Shown here: positions 41,051 through 53,559 of the stretch, piece after piece
Layout: the number at the start of each line of letters is the position of its first letter
How positions within the stretch are numbered: the first letter of the stretch is position 1
Origin: Saturnia japonica
Lineage: Eukaryota > Arthropoda > Insecta > Lepidoptera > Saturniidae
Assembly (NCBI GenBank): GCA_033032175.1
Contig: CM065307.1
Span: 6,386,001-6,450,000, forward strand
Direction: 5' to 3'
Length of the DNA stretch: 64,000 nucleotides
The notes under the pieces: generated by a model
The model's database searches: none
Seen by the model: only the letters and a program-made list of their open reading frames with translations
Told to the model about the DNA's origin: nothing
Program-made: the position numbers and the translations under genes

Positions 41051-42353
41051 CAAGGTGTCCAGAAAAGGTATCGGGTATTTGTTTTCGCGCCATATTCGAA
41101 ACGGGGCGTCTAAAGGGTGCGGGGAGGGGTTCGTGGCGTCCGCCATTTTGTGGAGTTTTAGTCACGATGGAACAGTACTCGGGGACGCATCGCGCATTTT
41201 GCGTACGAGCGTATTATCGTAATGGTGATTCAATAGCGACTGCTCAACGTCTCTATCGTGCGGAATATCGTACACGCCACGCGCCAAGTGACGATAGCAT
41301 TAGGAAATGGATCAGGATGTTCGAGAATACAGGTGCGACAGTTAAAATTCAAAACTCTAGTCGTCCTCGTTCAGTTCGCGATGAAGAAACAATTGAAGAA
41401 GTTGAGGCGTCGGTTCGTCAAAATCCGTCTTTATCCATCCGAAAGCGAAGCCAAGCGTTGAACATCAAAAAATCGTCTTTACATTCGATTTTAAAGAAAG
41501 ACTTACATCTAAAAGCCTATAAAATTCAATTGGTTCAAGAATTGAAGGATACGGACTATGCTAATCGACTGAATTTTGCGAACGAAATGCTGCAGCGATT
41601 TAACAACTTTAACAACATACTGTTCAGTGACGAAGCAAATTTTCACCTGAATGGTCATGTTAATAAGCAGAATTGTCGGTACTGGGCAGTGGAGAATCCG
41701 AGACGAAAGCATGAACGACCCCTGCATAGCCCAAAGGTCGTTGTTTGGGCCGCTATGTCTGCTAAAGGCATAATTGGTCCTTATTTTCATGAAGATCAAC
41801 GAGGCCGAGCAATTAATGTGAATAGTGACCGTTATTGCGATATGTTGCGAAATTTTTTGGTCCCAGAGTTGCAGGAGTTTGCAGGTTTCAACTCAAGAAC
41901 GTGGTTCCAGCAAGATGGGGACACTTGCCATACCTCAAATGACTCAATGGAAGTTGTTAACGAATTATTCCCTAATAAAGTCATTTCGCGAAGGGGTAAC
42001 ATCAACTGGCCTCCCAGAAGCCCCGACCTTAGCCCGCTTGACTATTTTGCATGGGGATACCTTAAAAGTAAGGTTTATCAAAACAATCCGACGAATCTAA
42101 CCCAGTTAAAGCAAAACATCAGGTCAGAAATGGCAGCAATATCGATAGCTATGTGTCAACGAGTTATCGCCAATCTTCGTTTCCGTTTAGAAGAGTGCCA
42201 GCAACGTAACGGTCATCATTTGGATAACATCATCTTTTCCAAATAATTCTCCAATCCATATGCTAATAATAAACAATAAACTTTTTTATTGCATACAAAT
42301 AATTTTTGTTTCATTGAACTTACAAATACCCGATACCCTTTCTGGACACCTTG
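41051..42353 (+). mobile_element. DD41D (rosa-like) mariner, copy 1
   Basis: 1303 bp with terminal inverted repeats of about 32 bp (CAAGGTGTCCAGAAAAGG... at the left, matched at the right with one mismatch) around one transposase frame. The flanking dinucleotides are AA and TG, so the expected TA duplication is not visible. It differs from the copy at 53560-54860 by about 16 substitutions and a 2-bp indel, counted by eye. Confidence 0.92.
41167..42246 (+). CDS. Mariner transposase (DD41D), full-length frame
   Basis: 359 residues. It would bind the element's inverted repeats and catalyse cut-and-paste transposition in the nucleus. The N-terminal half has two helix-turn-helix-type regions (residues about 5-60 and 75-125) joined by a GRPR-like linker that here reads SSRPR (residue 65 is Ser, against Gly in copy 2). 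The catalytic triad is Asp155 (LFSDEANFH), Asp250 (FQQDG) and Asp292 (SPLDYFAWG), 41 residues between the last two, the spacing reported for the rosa subfamily. Residue 252 is Asp, against Ala in copy 2 and in the usual QQDGA motif. The start is the first ATG, 116 bp inside the left end. Open frames at 41258, 41509 (-) and 41825 are shadows. Confidence 0.92.
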   Translation: MEQYSGTHRAFCVRAYYRNGDSIATAQRLYRAEYRTRHAPSDDSIRKWIRMFENTGATVKIQNSSRPRSVRDEETIEEVEASVRQNPSLSIRKRSQALNIKKSSLHSILKKDLHLKAYKIQLVQELKDTDYANRLNFANEMLQRFNNFNNILFSDEANFHLNGHVNKQNCRYWAVENPRRKHERPLHSPKVVVWAAMSAKGIIGPYFHEDQRGRAINVNSDRYCDMLRNFLVPELQEFAGFNSRTWFQQDGDTCHTSNDSMEVVNELFPNKVISRRGNINWPPRSPDLSPLDYFAWGYLKSKVYQNNPTNLTQLKQNIRSEMAAISIAMCQRVIANLRFRLEECQQRNGHHLDNIIFSK

Positions 42354-43466
42354 TGTAATAATAGTTAGAAGTAATTAATGAGCGTTGCAAAGAAATTTAA
42401 CTGATACCTTTTACAATTTTATAATAATAAAAACTTCGATGATTTTTATTGGTCTGTCAGTCGGATATATCGGGGAGTCCACTGTCAGTTTTTGTCAGAT
42501 CAGACGTCAAATAATTATCGCATAGATTGCGACAGATAAACGCTCCATTTTGGTTAGTTAGGTTGAACCAAGTTTAACTGTAGTTTATCGTATGATGATG
42601 TATTCAGAAACGCAATTTGACGAGTTATTGAAACACTAGCGCTTTTGAACACATAAACTAAAGTTAAAAGTACCTCATAAATCGGGCATTAGAGAACTAA
42701 TTACATTTATTAATATTATTTATAGGGCTAAACTGATACTGATTAAATTCTAATTCTTCAATAATTTGACTTTCAACTTCACTGACCTACAGATTTCATT
42801 GAATTAATTCATTAATTCAGTTAAATCAATTTAAAAACAATAAAAAATCTATATAATATAATGAGTTAATAAGAAGATATATATAAATGAGTTCGCGCCT
42901 TTTTTATCTGTATCAATATCGAACATTACAAATCAAACGTCATCTATTTTTTTTATAACCCCGTTAATTTTAAACTACATCGTCGTTAAAATAGACCTGA
43001 ACTTCAACTAGACGATGACACTGCACCATCCGTGGGCAGATTCAAACGCTCATGATAAATATAATGTCTTTACAACAGTGTTAATTGACATTTAAAGTTT
43101 AAAATTATATGCGGACCGCATCCATTGCCATAAACATGTCTCGTGGACCGCCCACGGCACGCTGCATCAATTTGTTTTCCGTTAATCTCTCGTGAAGGCA
43201 ACTGATTAATGCCTTTGTTGGTCTAATGAGACTTTCCTCATGATGCATAATCAATAGTTATGCTCTACCAGTGCTCAGCTCAGGTTACTCGTAGCTGTCG
43301 ACGACCGACAGCGCGTTAAATAAATACAAACACCTACTTGTACTTTTATCTACGTTTTATCTAAAATCTAAGTCGTAAAGTATTGTTTGTATTGTAGGAA
43401 ATGAAGAGGTTCATAATGTTTTATGTGTAAATTTTATAAACTAATTGGGTAACTTAAAAGACCGCT
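42354..43466. other. Intergenic DNA, no gene
   Basis: No open frame of note. 43015-43310 is GC-richer and looks unique; it could be a regulatory region but nothing identifies it. Confidence 0.35.
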
Positions 43467-43920
43467 ATAATAACTAAAGGTCAAAGAGGATAAACTTTAT
43501 AATATATGTTTCCTTTCCTTTCCCGAATTACCCATATCCATAGCTTATGCTTGAAGACACTGTAATCAATCACCCCTGCTTATGTTTTTTATTACGTATC
43601 TAAGTAGAAAGATCCTTTATAATAACTAAAGGTCAAAGAGGATAAACTTTATAATATATTTTTCCTTTCCTTTCCCGAATTACCCATATCCATAGCTTAT
43701 GCTTTGAAGACACTGTATGCAATCACCCCTGCTTATGTTTTTTATTACGTATCTAAGTAGAAAGATCCTTTATAATAACTAAAGGTCAAAGAGGATAAAC
43801 TTTATAATATATTTTTCCTTTCCTTTCCCGAATTATCCATATCCATAGCTTATGCTTTGAAGACACTGTAGTCAATCACCCCTGCTTGTTTTTTATTACG
43901 TATCTAAGTAGAAAGATCCT
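43467..43920 (+). repeat. Tandem repeat, three units of about 152 bp
   Basis: Units start at 43467, 43619 and 43772 with ataataactaaaggtcaaag and run through ttcctttcctttcccgaatt, ccatatccatagcttatgct and gtatctaagtagaaagatcc. They differ at few positions (small indels around gctttgaag and cttatgtttttt). Confidence 0.92.
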
Positions 43921-44951
43921 TGTAAATGACTTTTAAGTATTTTAATGTTTTTACGTTTATTTATTAGATTGCTTCAGGATTTTTGTATACCAACTTTTTG
44001 ATGAAGTGTGATTCTTTTATCATAAAATTGAGATTTTATAGTTAGTTAGGTTAAAGATTTAGAATTATAGTACAATTAAATCTATGATTAGAATTCATAT
44101 AGATTCGTAAACGCCATTGATTTGAAAAGGCATAGAAAACAAAAGCAAAGACATAAAGAATAAAAAACATCATAGGATTAATAAAATTAATGTTGCCATC
44201 TAAAAAACACAAAGGTCTATATTTTATACAGCCAATCAGTACATACTTTTTTACCACAATACTTTTAATGAATTATCATCTAAGGTTGACATTATTATAC
44301 TTGGGCAAAATCACAATTCATACCTACATCGTCATTTTATATTGTAAAATACAAATAAGGTTTTTGCTATAACGACACACAGCATAAGGTACCTACCCTA
44401 TTGTTGTTAAAACTGGAGCAATTTAAAGAACGATTAAATCATTAAAGACATTTTTATCGAGACACTGGACGGTTCGTGTGATACTGACAATTTCAGCACT
44501 CGAGATGTTATCTAAACTCGAAATGAGACGGGACAGCGCTAAGCGCACAATGCGGAATTGTAAGTGCGGGTCATTGATCCAGAGACAGAGTACATACAGG
44601 CAGACCGGCGCGACGAAGTATCACTCCTTTTGTCACCCAGTACGTTGTATGTAGTTTAGCAATACTGAAAATATTTTAAGAAAAATATTATGAAAAAAAT
44701 AATGTCAATAAAAAGAACGGAAGAATTAGGTACGCACGTAAGAGGTTATATTTTTTTTTGTGTACTAAACCAAAAATAAGTTTATTTCCGCGCGCCAACA
44801 ACATGATGAAGTTAGCCATAAATAATACTAATGTACCTAAATACATTATACTGACTTTTTAAAATTTTGTAAATATTTAAATATGTTATTAATGTAATCA
44901 AATACAAAAAAAAAAAGTAAAATGAATTCACATTATTCTCATTGACGGTTA
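43921..44951. other. Intergenic DNA, no gene
   Basis: Short open frames on both strands (44051-44372) overlap each other and lack motifs. 44450-44650 is GC-richer and unique-looking. Confidence 0.35.
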
Positions 44952-45295
44952 ACTTCATCAAGGGGGTTTTTGGCGGGATCTCGAAGTGACATGTTGTGGT
45001 TTTTATTTTTAATTCATTAACTTAGGTTTTTAACCCTATATTATGTAATATTGGTGGCGTTTTGCGTGATATAGTTTGGTTTTTGTGCATAAGTGAAGTG
45101 GACTATAAATATAAGCTGAAAACATTCATTCTGAGATCCCACAAATATTTCCTAGAAAGTTCTTCCAAGCGAGCCACCATCTTGTTAAGATACTGAATCG
45201 TCTTAACACATGACACTATCTATAATTTTCTCGAAAAAGGCAGTAATGGTCTTCATTAAAGTTAGGTTAGGAAGAAGAAGAAGAAGAAGAACTTC
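44952..45295 (+). repeat. Dispersed repeat family F, copy 2
   Basis: Matches 24527-24780 in block order and 39188-39300 at its 3' end (tactgaatcgtc, ggcagtaatgg.cttcattaaag). It ends in a gaa microsatellite (45276-45293). Confidence 0.5.
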
Positions 45296-45381
45296 ATCAT
45301 GTTGCACTTCCGTCACATAATGCACGTGCAACTCTTAATGTTACTATCTACAAAACGCGCCAAAAGAAGTATAACTTCAAG

Positions 45382-45553
45382 CCAAGCCCGGTAAAGCTGT
45401 AAAAGCCATCAGCGGCTCTGTTTTTGGATAGGGCCCCTCAGGCTAACAGTAATGTCAGACCGAAATAAAAAAACTTCATGCTCCAAGCCCGGTGAAGCTG
45501 TAAAAGCCGTCTGAGGCTTCAAGGCCCTTATAGGTAATAGTATAGGTCAGAAC
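45382..45553 (+). repeat. Repeat family H, two copies in tandem
   Basis: 45382-45455 and 45483-45553 each begin ccaagcccggt(g/a)aagctgtaaaa and end in gtcagac/gtcagaac. They are separated by about 27 bp containing an A run. Confidence 0.6.
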
Positions 45554-47505
45554 AAATATCCTAATTTCCTTTCCTTCATAAATCATAAAACATTACAAAA
45601 TAAAGTGAATGTTATTTTACTTAAACAAACCTAATTTTTTTAAAAAATTTAATGCATAGTTGAAATAAATTTAAATTACCATTAATTGTCGAAGCAATTA
45701 ATTCGTATCAAATGCGAATAAATAACGCGAACCAAAGTGCGCTAACGGAATTGTTAATTAATATTGGTGTATTTAAATTTCAACGTCGCTTTACGTAATT
45801 TGCGAAAATTTTGCAGAGTTTAAAGGTTTTTTGTTTTTGCTATCTATGTAAAATAACGAGAAAGTGTACTTTATGTGTATGTTAATGTGTTATTATTAAA
45901 CAAAGCTTGTATTATTATTAAAATCATGTAGACAATAAGTTATGTTAAATATATGTTGTAATTTAACTTGTAACGCATTCAGTTTTACTACTAATTATCT
46001 ATACATACTAAATATATAGGAGAACGAGCTTCGTTCAGAGTCTTGCAAAAAAACACACTATCTAAGTAAACTAGGAAATTAAAACAATAACTATCTAAAT
46101 ATAAAAGTTTATGAAAAACGTTAGAGGTGTATCTGAGAAACCAATTACATATTATATGTTAATTAATACACAAGAATAGCTAGCTCACTTACGAGGATTT
46201 ATTTTATATCAGGTACTAGAGCCCGCGTCGTTGGAAATGTTATATTAAAAAAAAACTAAAAAATTCGATATTGGCGACCGTGAATAAAGAAAGAACTGTA
46301 TAAGTAGACCTTTGGGACCTGAATCTATGACTTCCTCGTTACCCTCGAAGTTGGGCTATAAAATATAATGAATTCAAATTGTAAAGGCAATAAAAATAAT
46401 ATTTAAGAACGACTGCAAAAATTTATTGCTTTTGGTTATATGATTTTTTGTAATCAAGTGAAATAAACTAGACGCCATTCACAATAAACTTGAAATGTAA
46501 TTGTGTAGCAATATAATCGATGTAAGTGGAACGAACTCCGGCGGCAACTGGCCAATTCATTCCGGGCGTGCAAAAAATTACTGGCCAAACTTAATATTAC
46601 CTATAGTAATATATACATTTAAAGAAATAAAAAAAGTCAATAACTTCTCATTGTCAATATACATAATATGTATATTTAGACATTACAATACGACGATAAA
46701 GTAATATGTTATATGTTTCAAAAAGCAAAAGAAAAAGTATTCCAGACGTATAATTATTAGTTTTAAATTATAAAGCTTTCATTATATTTTTTAAGTAGTG
46801 AAAATTTAATAAAAATAACAATTAGGTAGGTAATAAATATTACAAATAATGCCATAAACTATATAACAATAAATAAGCATTAACTGACACAAACTTATGA
46901 TATTTTTAACGTCTTACTTCCCTATCAATACCTACATATATTTACTAATAAATATACCTACTCAAGTGGAAACTAATATAAAAAAGTAGAAGCGTTTATC
47001 GTATTTAACCTCGATAAAAAAGAATTGCCCTTTTACTGAAAGTAACACTATGTTACGTGAATAGGGTGTCTTTTCTAGGATCAATATTGTCGCATAAAAA
47101 GTAAAACACTATTCACAAATTATTTTCCTTCGTCATTCTATTATGTAAACTGTAACAAAAAATACATTAATACCCATTACCCACTTACAAAGTCTACACA
47201 CGATTTGACCTTTGGGCAACTGGACTATTGGACTAAATAACTATAATGTGTAATGTCAGTGGTAAACATATAAACATGTTAGTTGAAGCTGATTCTCAAA
47301 AATTATTAATAAAATACAACAATGAAAGGACGGGCGGCGATGAGTTATGTAACTAAATAAATCACTAATTAAAATCTAAATTAATTACTGCTTACCTCGA
47401 AAATGATTTTACGTGTTGTAATATAGTATAATATAATTATTTTACCAATAATAACAATGTAGACGTCTGGCAGATGTAAATCATCTGAATTTAATCATAA
47501 TTTTA
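45554..47505. other. AT-rich intergenic DNA, no gene
   Basis: A 67-codon frame at 46501-46704 has no recognisable motif. Nothing else supported. Confidence 0.35.
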
Positions 47506-47988
47506 TCTATACAATAAGTATAATTGAAGTGTCTGTTTGTAATGTCAAAATATTTTTTTTGTACTAAATACATATGAAAGTATATACGATACATATAACA
47601 AAAAGCCCATTTTTTTTTTTATCTGTCTGTTTGTTCCGGGTAATCTCCGAAGCGGTTGGACCGATTTGACGGAACTTTCACTGATAGATAGCTAATGATA
47701 TAGGGAGTAACTTAGGCTACTTTTATTTTAGGAAAAGAATTAGGGTTCCGCACAATTTGGGCGTTTAAATGACTTATGCTGAGTAAACCATAAGAGATGT
47801 AGCAAATTAATGGACTATATAATCATAGGCATTAAAAAGAGCTACAAAAAAGTCCGGGAGAGTATACATCTAACTTCTAAGAAACACGCCCAATATGCAT
47901 TTTTGTTTTTAAAATAGCTGGGAGCGGGGGAGGAAGATTTGCGTGGGCATTCTGTAGTCCACGTAAGTGAAGCCACGGGCACAGCTAG
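47506..47988 (+). mobile_element. Non-autonomous Helitron family B, copy 2
   Basis: 483 bp from TCTATACAATAAGTATAATT (after A) to gaagccacgggcacagCTAG (before T). Internal blocks as in copy 1. Confidence 0.82.
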
Positions 47989-48794
47989 TATTAAAATATG
48001 AATAAATAAAAACTATATTAAAAAAAACATATAGTTATTTCAATGTCAGTTCAATATAAATGTCAATGTTATTTATCTTATTTTTGTGAAATTTTTAAAA
48101 AGAAATAGATGTATTATAACTTGAAATTTAGTTTTACAGTATTGTTCAATTCACGTAAACTCACTGATATATAGGAATAACCAATACGTTTAGCTTAAGA
48201 AGTGACGCTAATATGTATTACGCAAAGTAGAGAGGGAGAGGACCGCTGAGTTAGAAAGAGCCAACCAAACTCTACGCTTGCTGAATGGCACGTAGCGACG
48301 TCCCGCCAGCATACTTTTACTCCCACGAAAATCAACATTAGATAATCCACATCAACGAAGTTTTCAAATCACATAGAAAAATGGGTATATAAAATCCTCA
48401 TTTAAATTTAAAAACAATAAACGGATTTGAACATTCAAAAAACCTGAGACGAACCACGATGTGTTATGGATCGTACTAAAACAATGCGTGACCAATGGAA
48501 CAACACGTTCGCTGTAATAGTTTGCAATTCTAGCGCTGAAATTGATTTTATACAGCACCAAATATATACTGTCTAAATATTAAAAACATTTTATTGCTAT
48601 TAATTACACCAATATGTTTTTTATATACAGGAAGGAAACAATGAACGGGATATAGAGGAAAAGTATACTAAATATTGAAGTAATCAAATTTTACTCATAG
48701 GAAACTTTCTTTAATTTTTTGAAATAATAATAACTTCATACACCGATTTCCTAAAAAAAAGTTTATCTGTACCAGCTTTAATCGAACCAACTAA
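47989..48794. other. Intergenic DNA, no gene
   Basis: 48220-48320 is GC-richer; the antisense 65-codon frame at 48364-48561 has no recognisable motif. Confidence 0.35.
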
Positions 48795-48872
48795 AATTAC
48801 AAGCATCCATAGACTGCGGTAACTGCTTACAATCGAGCGAACCGTATGCTTGTTGGCCACCTTTGTTCATTA
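48795..48872 (+). repeat. LINE 3'-end-like repeat (family I), copy 2
   Basis: acaagcatccatagactgcg, gtaactgcttacaatcgagc and gtatgcttgttggccacc match 21640-21710; an A run follows. Confidence 0.55.
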
Positions 48873-49289
48873 AAAAAAAATCCGCCTGTATTTGTCTATC
48901 CGAATACCCCACACTATAATTTGAGACTTTGTGGTTTTAAAACAAGCTTCTAAGCCATCAAATTATTCTGTTACTGATTGATAATATGTTAAGTTACCAT
49001 GGATATTTTAAATTGCATTTTATTTCCTCATTAAAAAGGCACGAAACAAAAACTTTTTAGACAACACTTTTGACATTCTGTTACTGATTGATATTGTGTT
49101 AGGTTACCATGGATAATTCAAATGTGCATTAATTGAAAATGATATTGTGAATAATGATTGTAAGTACTTGTATGTACATTTTCATAAACTTTAAATTAGT
49201 GTGTAGTGTAGTAGTAACTTAGATGTGTAGGTTTCACTTCTACCACTTGTGAATTGCACACATCATTTTTTTTAAAATACTGTACTATG

Positions 49290-49482
49290 TGTCGATCCCG
49301 GTGTCACGGCACTACAAACATACAATCAACGGACACAAAGCACACCCAGAATCAGAACAATAATTGATGGATCACACATATAATTGTCCTGAGGATTCGA
49401 ACCTACAACAGTCAACGCGGTAGCAGCGGCGCGGCGGCGCGTCGCTGTGACCACTTAAACCACTACGTCAGCCCTCCGTGCA
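49290..49482 (-). repeat. tRNA-headed SINE
   Basis: On the - strand: A-box region gctgacgtagtggtttaag and B box taggttcgaatcctca, separated by a GC-rich insert (gcgccgccgcgccgctgc), then a body ending near accgggatcgaca. Too long between boxes for a normal tRNA. Confidence 0.6.
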
Positions 49483-52094
49483 GGTGTTAGGATGATATGC
49501 AGTGTTCGCTTCATTAAATAGCATTCTCAAGTTAAAAAATTATGGCCTAGGGTCTGGATTTACTGGCCCTTGCATTTAAGAACCAGTCTCCTTCCTAAGT
49601 TTAGCATGTTAGTGTTCATAGAAGTATAATAAGTAAATGTTGTCCGCAAGCGTTAGCCGTAATCATTTGTAACAAGATAAATGGATATTTTCGTTTCTAG
49701 TCAATTGATAACAACCGTTCACTAAGAGAGTTTACCATGTATGTAATAAACGTTTCAAATGAAATAATTGGTTCCGCGCCAACTTCACTCACCACTTGTC
49801 AAAATTGTACAGCTAGTAAAAAAACATAAAATAAATAAATAAATGTTTTTACTTTAAGAACCCACTTTGAAAAATATACTTGCTTATTAAGAATAGATTT
49901 AAGATTTCCTACGCACCAAATCAAAACTACGGCGCGGCATGGCGCAGTAACAATTGATTAGATTTTGTTTATTTATTACTACAAATTCTAAAATCTAACA
50001 CTAAGTACCGAACTATTTATTTATCTTTGATATTAGTGACTTTTAGCCCAATAGAGGTTTATTTTAAATTATTTTCATAACAAAATATTATAGGTTTATT
50101 TACTTTATAAAATTTTAACCGGTCCCTTGATATGTTATTGTTTTTCCGATTGTACATTTTTTACTGAAGTTGCATGCGAAATGCGAAACTACATGACGGT
50201 TTCATAGTTATCTTCTTATTTAAAATGTTTAGTATATTGTGTAGATTACAATAGAATAGTTATAATTATATTGAATGAATAGTCCCTATCTCCTTACAAT
50301 TACAAAAATAAAAAACCCAATGTAGCTCACCGAGAACTTGTTGAATCTAATATTTATACAATTTTATTTTACCGAAGTTACTTTGTAGCTGGCATCTGCC
50401 AAACTTTAAATATTTGTTTTTGTTTTTACCGAAATTTTATCACGTGTCTTCATTATCATATAAAAGTTATACCTAACGGTATATGAAAAGCAACTTAACA
50501 TATTTTCCGTAACATTTCGTAAAGAAATTCAACCTTTGTACGCAGAAACATTCACAGCGCGGTGCTTACGACGATAAAACCGTCAATAAATTAATTTAAT
50601 GGCTGTCAGAAATTCTGTAGTATTGTGTAAAACACCTGACCAAACACTTTATACAACAATCATAATATGACTTTGATATAAATATAAATAAATAACGGGA
50701 CATTTAAAAACTTTTTAATAAGTAAACATGAACAAATACCAATAGAGAAAAATAAATTTTAACCCATGCTATCTTTTATACCCATAATCATGTCGTACAG
50801 CTGTTAAGCATAATCCTACAGTTAAATAATTTATTTTAATTAATTTATCATAATGGACAAAATACAAATTTTGCACCTATGTTACTTTGGTTTTAGATGC
50901 ACATTATAAATTCATCAACCCATTATCATTAAGCTTCCGATTTCATACAGACTACGTCATCGTTAAAAGTCTAATTATTTGAGCTGAGCCGAATATGGTT
51001 TATATCGAAGCCAAATTTCGTCTGAATTATCGGTTATAGTGTATACCGGCCAACTTCGGTTCAATTTTGGTGCTAAGAATATATAAAAAAATATTTACGC
51101 TTCTATTTCTCTTGCGCAGCTTTCGCCCACTTCTTCATTCTACCAGTTACTTCCTCAAACCCAACATACCCGAGTTGATGATTTCTCTAAGTAGTAATGG
51201 TTTCACTGGATTTACTTCTGCATTATCGAACCATCTCAGAAGTAAAATAAAAAAGAGTTCAAGTAGCTACGAAATCCAATACACACGATTAAGTCAAGTG
51301 GTGATACTTATCTGCCTTCCAGCGATATTGTATCTACACCTTTTTCTTGTCAACTAACAACTTTATCCCTAACAATTTACACAGAAACCTTATATTACCA
51401 GAATATTCTATATTTTCTGTACGTAGAAAATGGATGACCCACATTCTATACAAATTTATGAAGCCTTAGCAGAATGTATAACGTTGGCTAACTGTTTTCA
51501 AATTTAGAACACCATTTGGATGTCTAATGAAACCCTAATACAAAGTATTTACTTTAAAAAATAGAAGTCATTATTTATGAGTCAAAAATCAATTAGGCAT
51601 TGGAGTAAAATTTGTTTTATTTAATCCCAGGTTCTATCCTACTAATTATCACCAAAAATATGAGACTAATTCGTAACTTATTTCTTCTAGATTACAAACA
51701 ATTATATCATTTTTATTTTGACTTCGTCTGTACGAAGTGTAAGTAGCGTTTAAACCAAAAGTTTACCGAATTTCGGTCCATCCATATAAATTATGTATTT
51801 ACTGAACTGCAACCAGAGAAATAAAGTACTAATATAAGAAAAATAACAAATAGACTGCCTATTTTTAATTTTTCCCTGATTAAGTCTTAAAATTTTGCAT
51901 TAAAATCAAAGGGCTCGAAACTCATAATAAAAAATTCAATTGCTTTCTTGAGGTCATTCCTTTAGCGACGAATCATAAAACATTAATAAGTATAATGAAC
52001 AGACTTATTAATATTCATTCTTTTCCAAACCGGATTATATAATGCAAACATTTATATTCGAAAATTGTAATGTCAGTCAGAAGTGACACCGCAA
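49483..52094. other. AT-rich intergenic DNA, no gene
   Basis: 49560-49620 may be a decayed family A fragment (aagaaccagtctccttccta). The 96-codon frame at 51067-51357 has no recognisable motif or splice support. Confidence 0.35.
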
Positions 52095-52330
52095 CACGGA
52101 GCGCACACCTTTTTATTCGTCAGATTACTAAGGCACCACTTTTTTATAGTATCACGGAAAAGTGACGGTATTTTGCCTGATGGTAAGCTGAATATAATCC
52201 AAAAACAACGACGACCACTGAGCGATCCTACAAGCTTCTCATCAGCTGGATATACACTGGCTGATCCCAAAACGCGAAAAACCAAAAGAGAGTCAATTTG
52301 ACGTTATCGCCACGAGCTGGTGCTCGCAAT
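52095..52330 (+). repeat. Repeat family G, copy 2
   Basis: caagcttctcatcagctgga and cactggctgatccc match 26490-26530. Overlapping 70-72 codon frames on both strands are chance. Confidence 0.45.
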
Positions 52331-52919
52331 CAAGTATAATATTTATTGCTTACTGGCTCGCTCGAAAAATGTTTTTTATATAATATCTTTATTTCATTTA
52401 AGTACTTGAGTTCAAAAAGAACATACCTACATATTATCACTTTCATCGTAACCTAAACATAGATGAAGTGACGAGGTCACGTCTAAATTTGCTACTATGG
52501 CGGGTGTTACACGTGGTGTATGATGGTCCCTATCCAATGGAAAATTATTATCTATCCAATCATTCACCACTTTTACGAGACCTACGATAACTCCTTATTT
52601 CTAACCAGAAAGAAATCAGATAAAGTAGTCAATGTAATTCTAATAAATGAATCGCGTTAAATACATAAATTAGACATGTTATCATTTGTACCATCAGATT
52701 ATTTCTTCTATGTCTAATTAAAATATTTTATAGATGTTATTTTTAATTAAAGTTTCCAGTGTGTAATGTATGTTATCAATGGAGCCTTCGATGGCAAAGG
52801 AGCTGACACATTAAGATCTGAGATATGCAAACACTTTTTAAACAATTAATATTATAGACAGAAGTCAGAAGCGTCGCGGGGCGACTGTCGGATGTTTATG
52901 GGCGTGTTCGCCATTATTA
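52331..52919. other. Intergenic DNA, no gene
   Basis: Nothing recognised. Confidence 0.3.
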
Positions 52920-53185
52920 TGTCGGGTCCACACGTTTGGGATTGTGCTGGTGTGCTTCGAATAAGCAAGCATAACGAACTTCGAGCTTATATCGGCTATA
53001 ACCTTTTATTTATTTATTTATCCGTTATTTATTTTGCGAAAGCGATATTAACTCTTGTCGCATGCTGTCTTTGGTTTGTGCATGAAAAAAAGACGTAGCT
53101 CGCCGACAAACCATGCCAAACGCCCTATCCACACGTTTGAATTTGTTGTTGCTTATCGAGATTTGGCAAGCGTGTGGACCCGGCT
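52920..53185. mobile_element. MITE M2 (TTA-flanked)
   Basis: 266 bp. The left end tgtcgggtccacacgtttg matches the inverted right end agccgggtccacacgcttg, with TTA at 52917-52919 and 53186-53188. The 68-codon frame inside is chance. Confidence 0.65.
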
Positions 53186-53557
53186 TTATTGTTACCCTGA
53201 ATTAATTCATTGATATGTTAATCGTGTAGACGTTACCTTGGCACTTCTGTATGGTAAACTTTATGGAGATCTTATGGGACTGTGGAATACAATAGATATT
53301 CTTAGCAAAAAGGAACTTGAACGTATAGTTGTGATTCATGCATTCCATATTCGGTGATTGGACTCTCCCAATGAGCAGTGTTCGCGATACGAGAACAAGC
53401 GGTGACCATATTGAGCTAGGTCGAGCATATAGTGGGCTCATAGTTGGCAACTATAAATTACAGACCGAAGTCAAATTGCTTGTAACTATTTATATCCACT
53501 GTATCCAACTTTGAGTAGGAATTATTTCATGATATTTAATTCAAGAGAAGTTCTATG
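53186..53557. other. Spacer before mariner copy 2
   Basis: An 82-codon antisense frame (53202-53450) has no recognisable motif. Confidence 0.3.
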
Positions 53558-53559
53558 TA

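Noticed and set aside
41509..41799. Antisense and alternate frames in both mariners (also 41258, 41825, 54016, 54332)
   Set aside because: Shadows of the transposase, duplicated because the elements are near identical.
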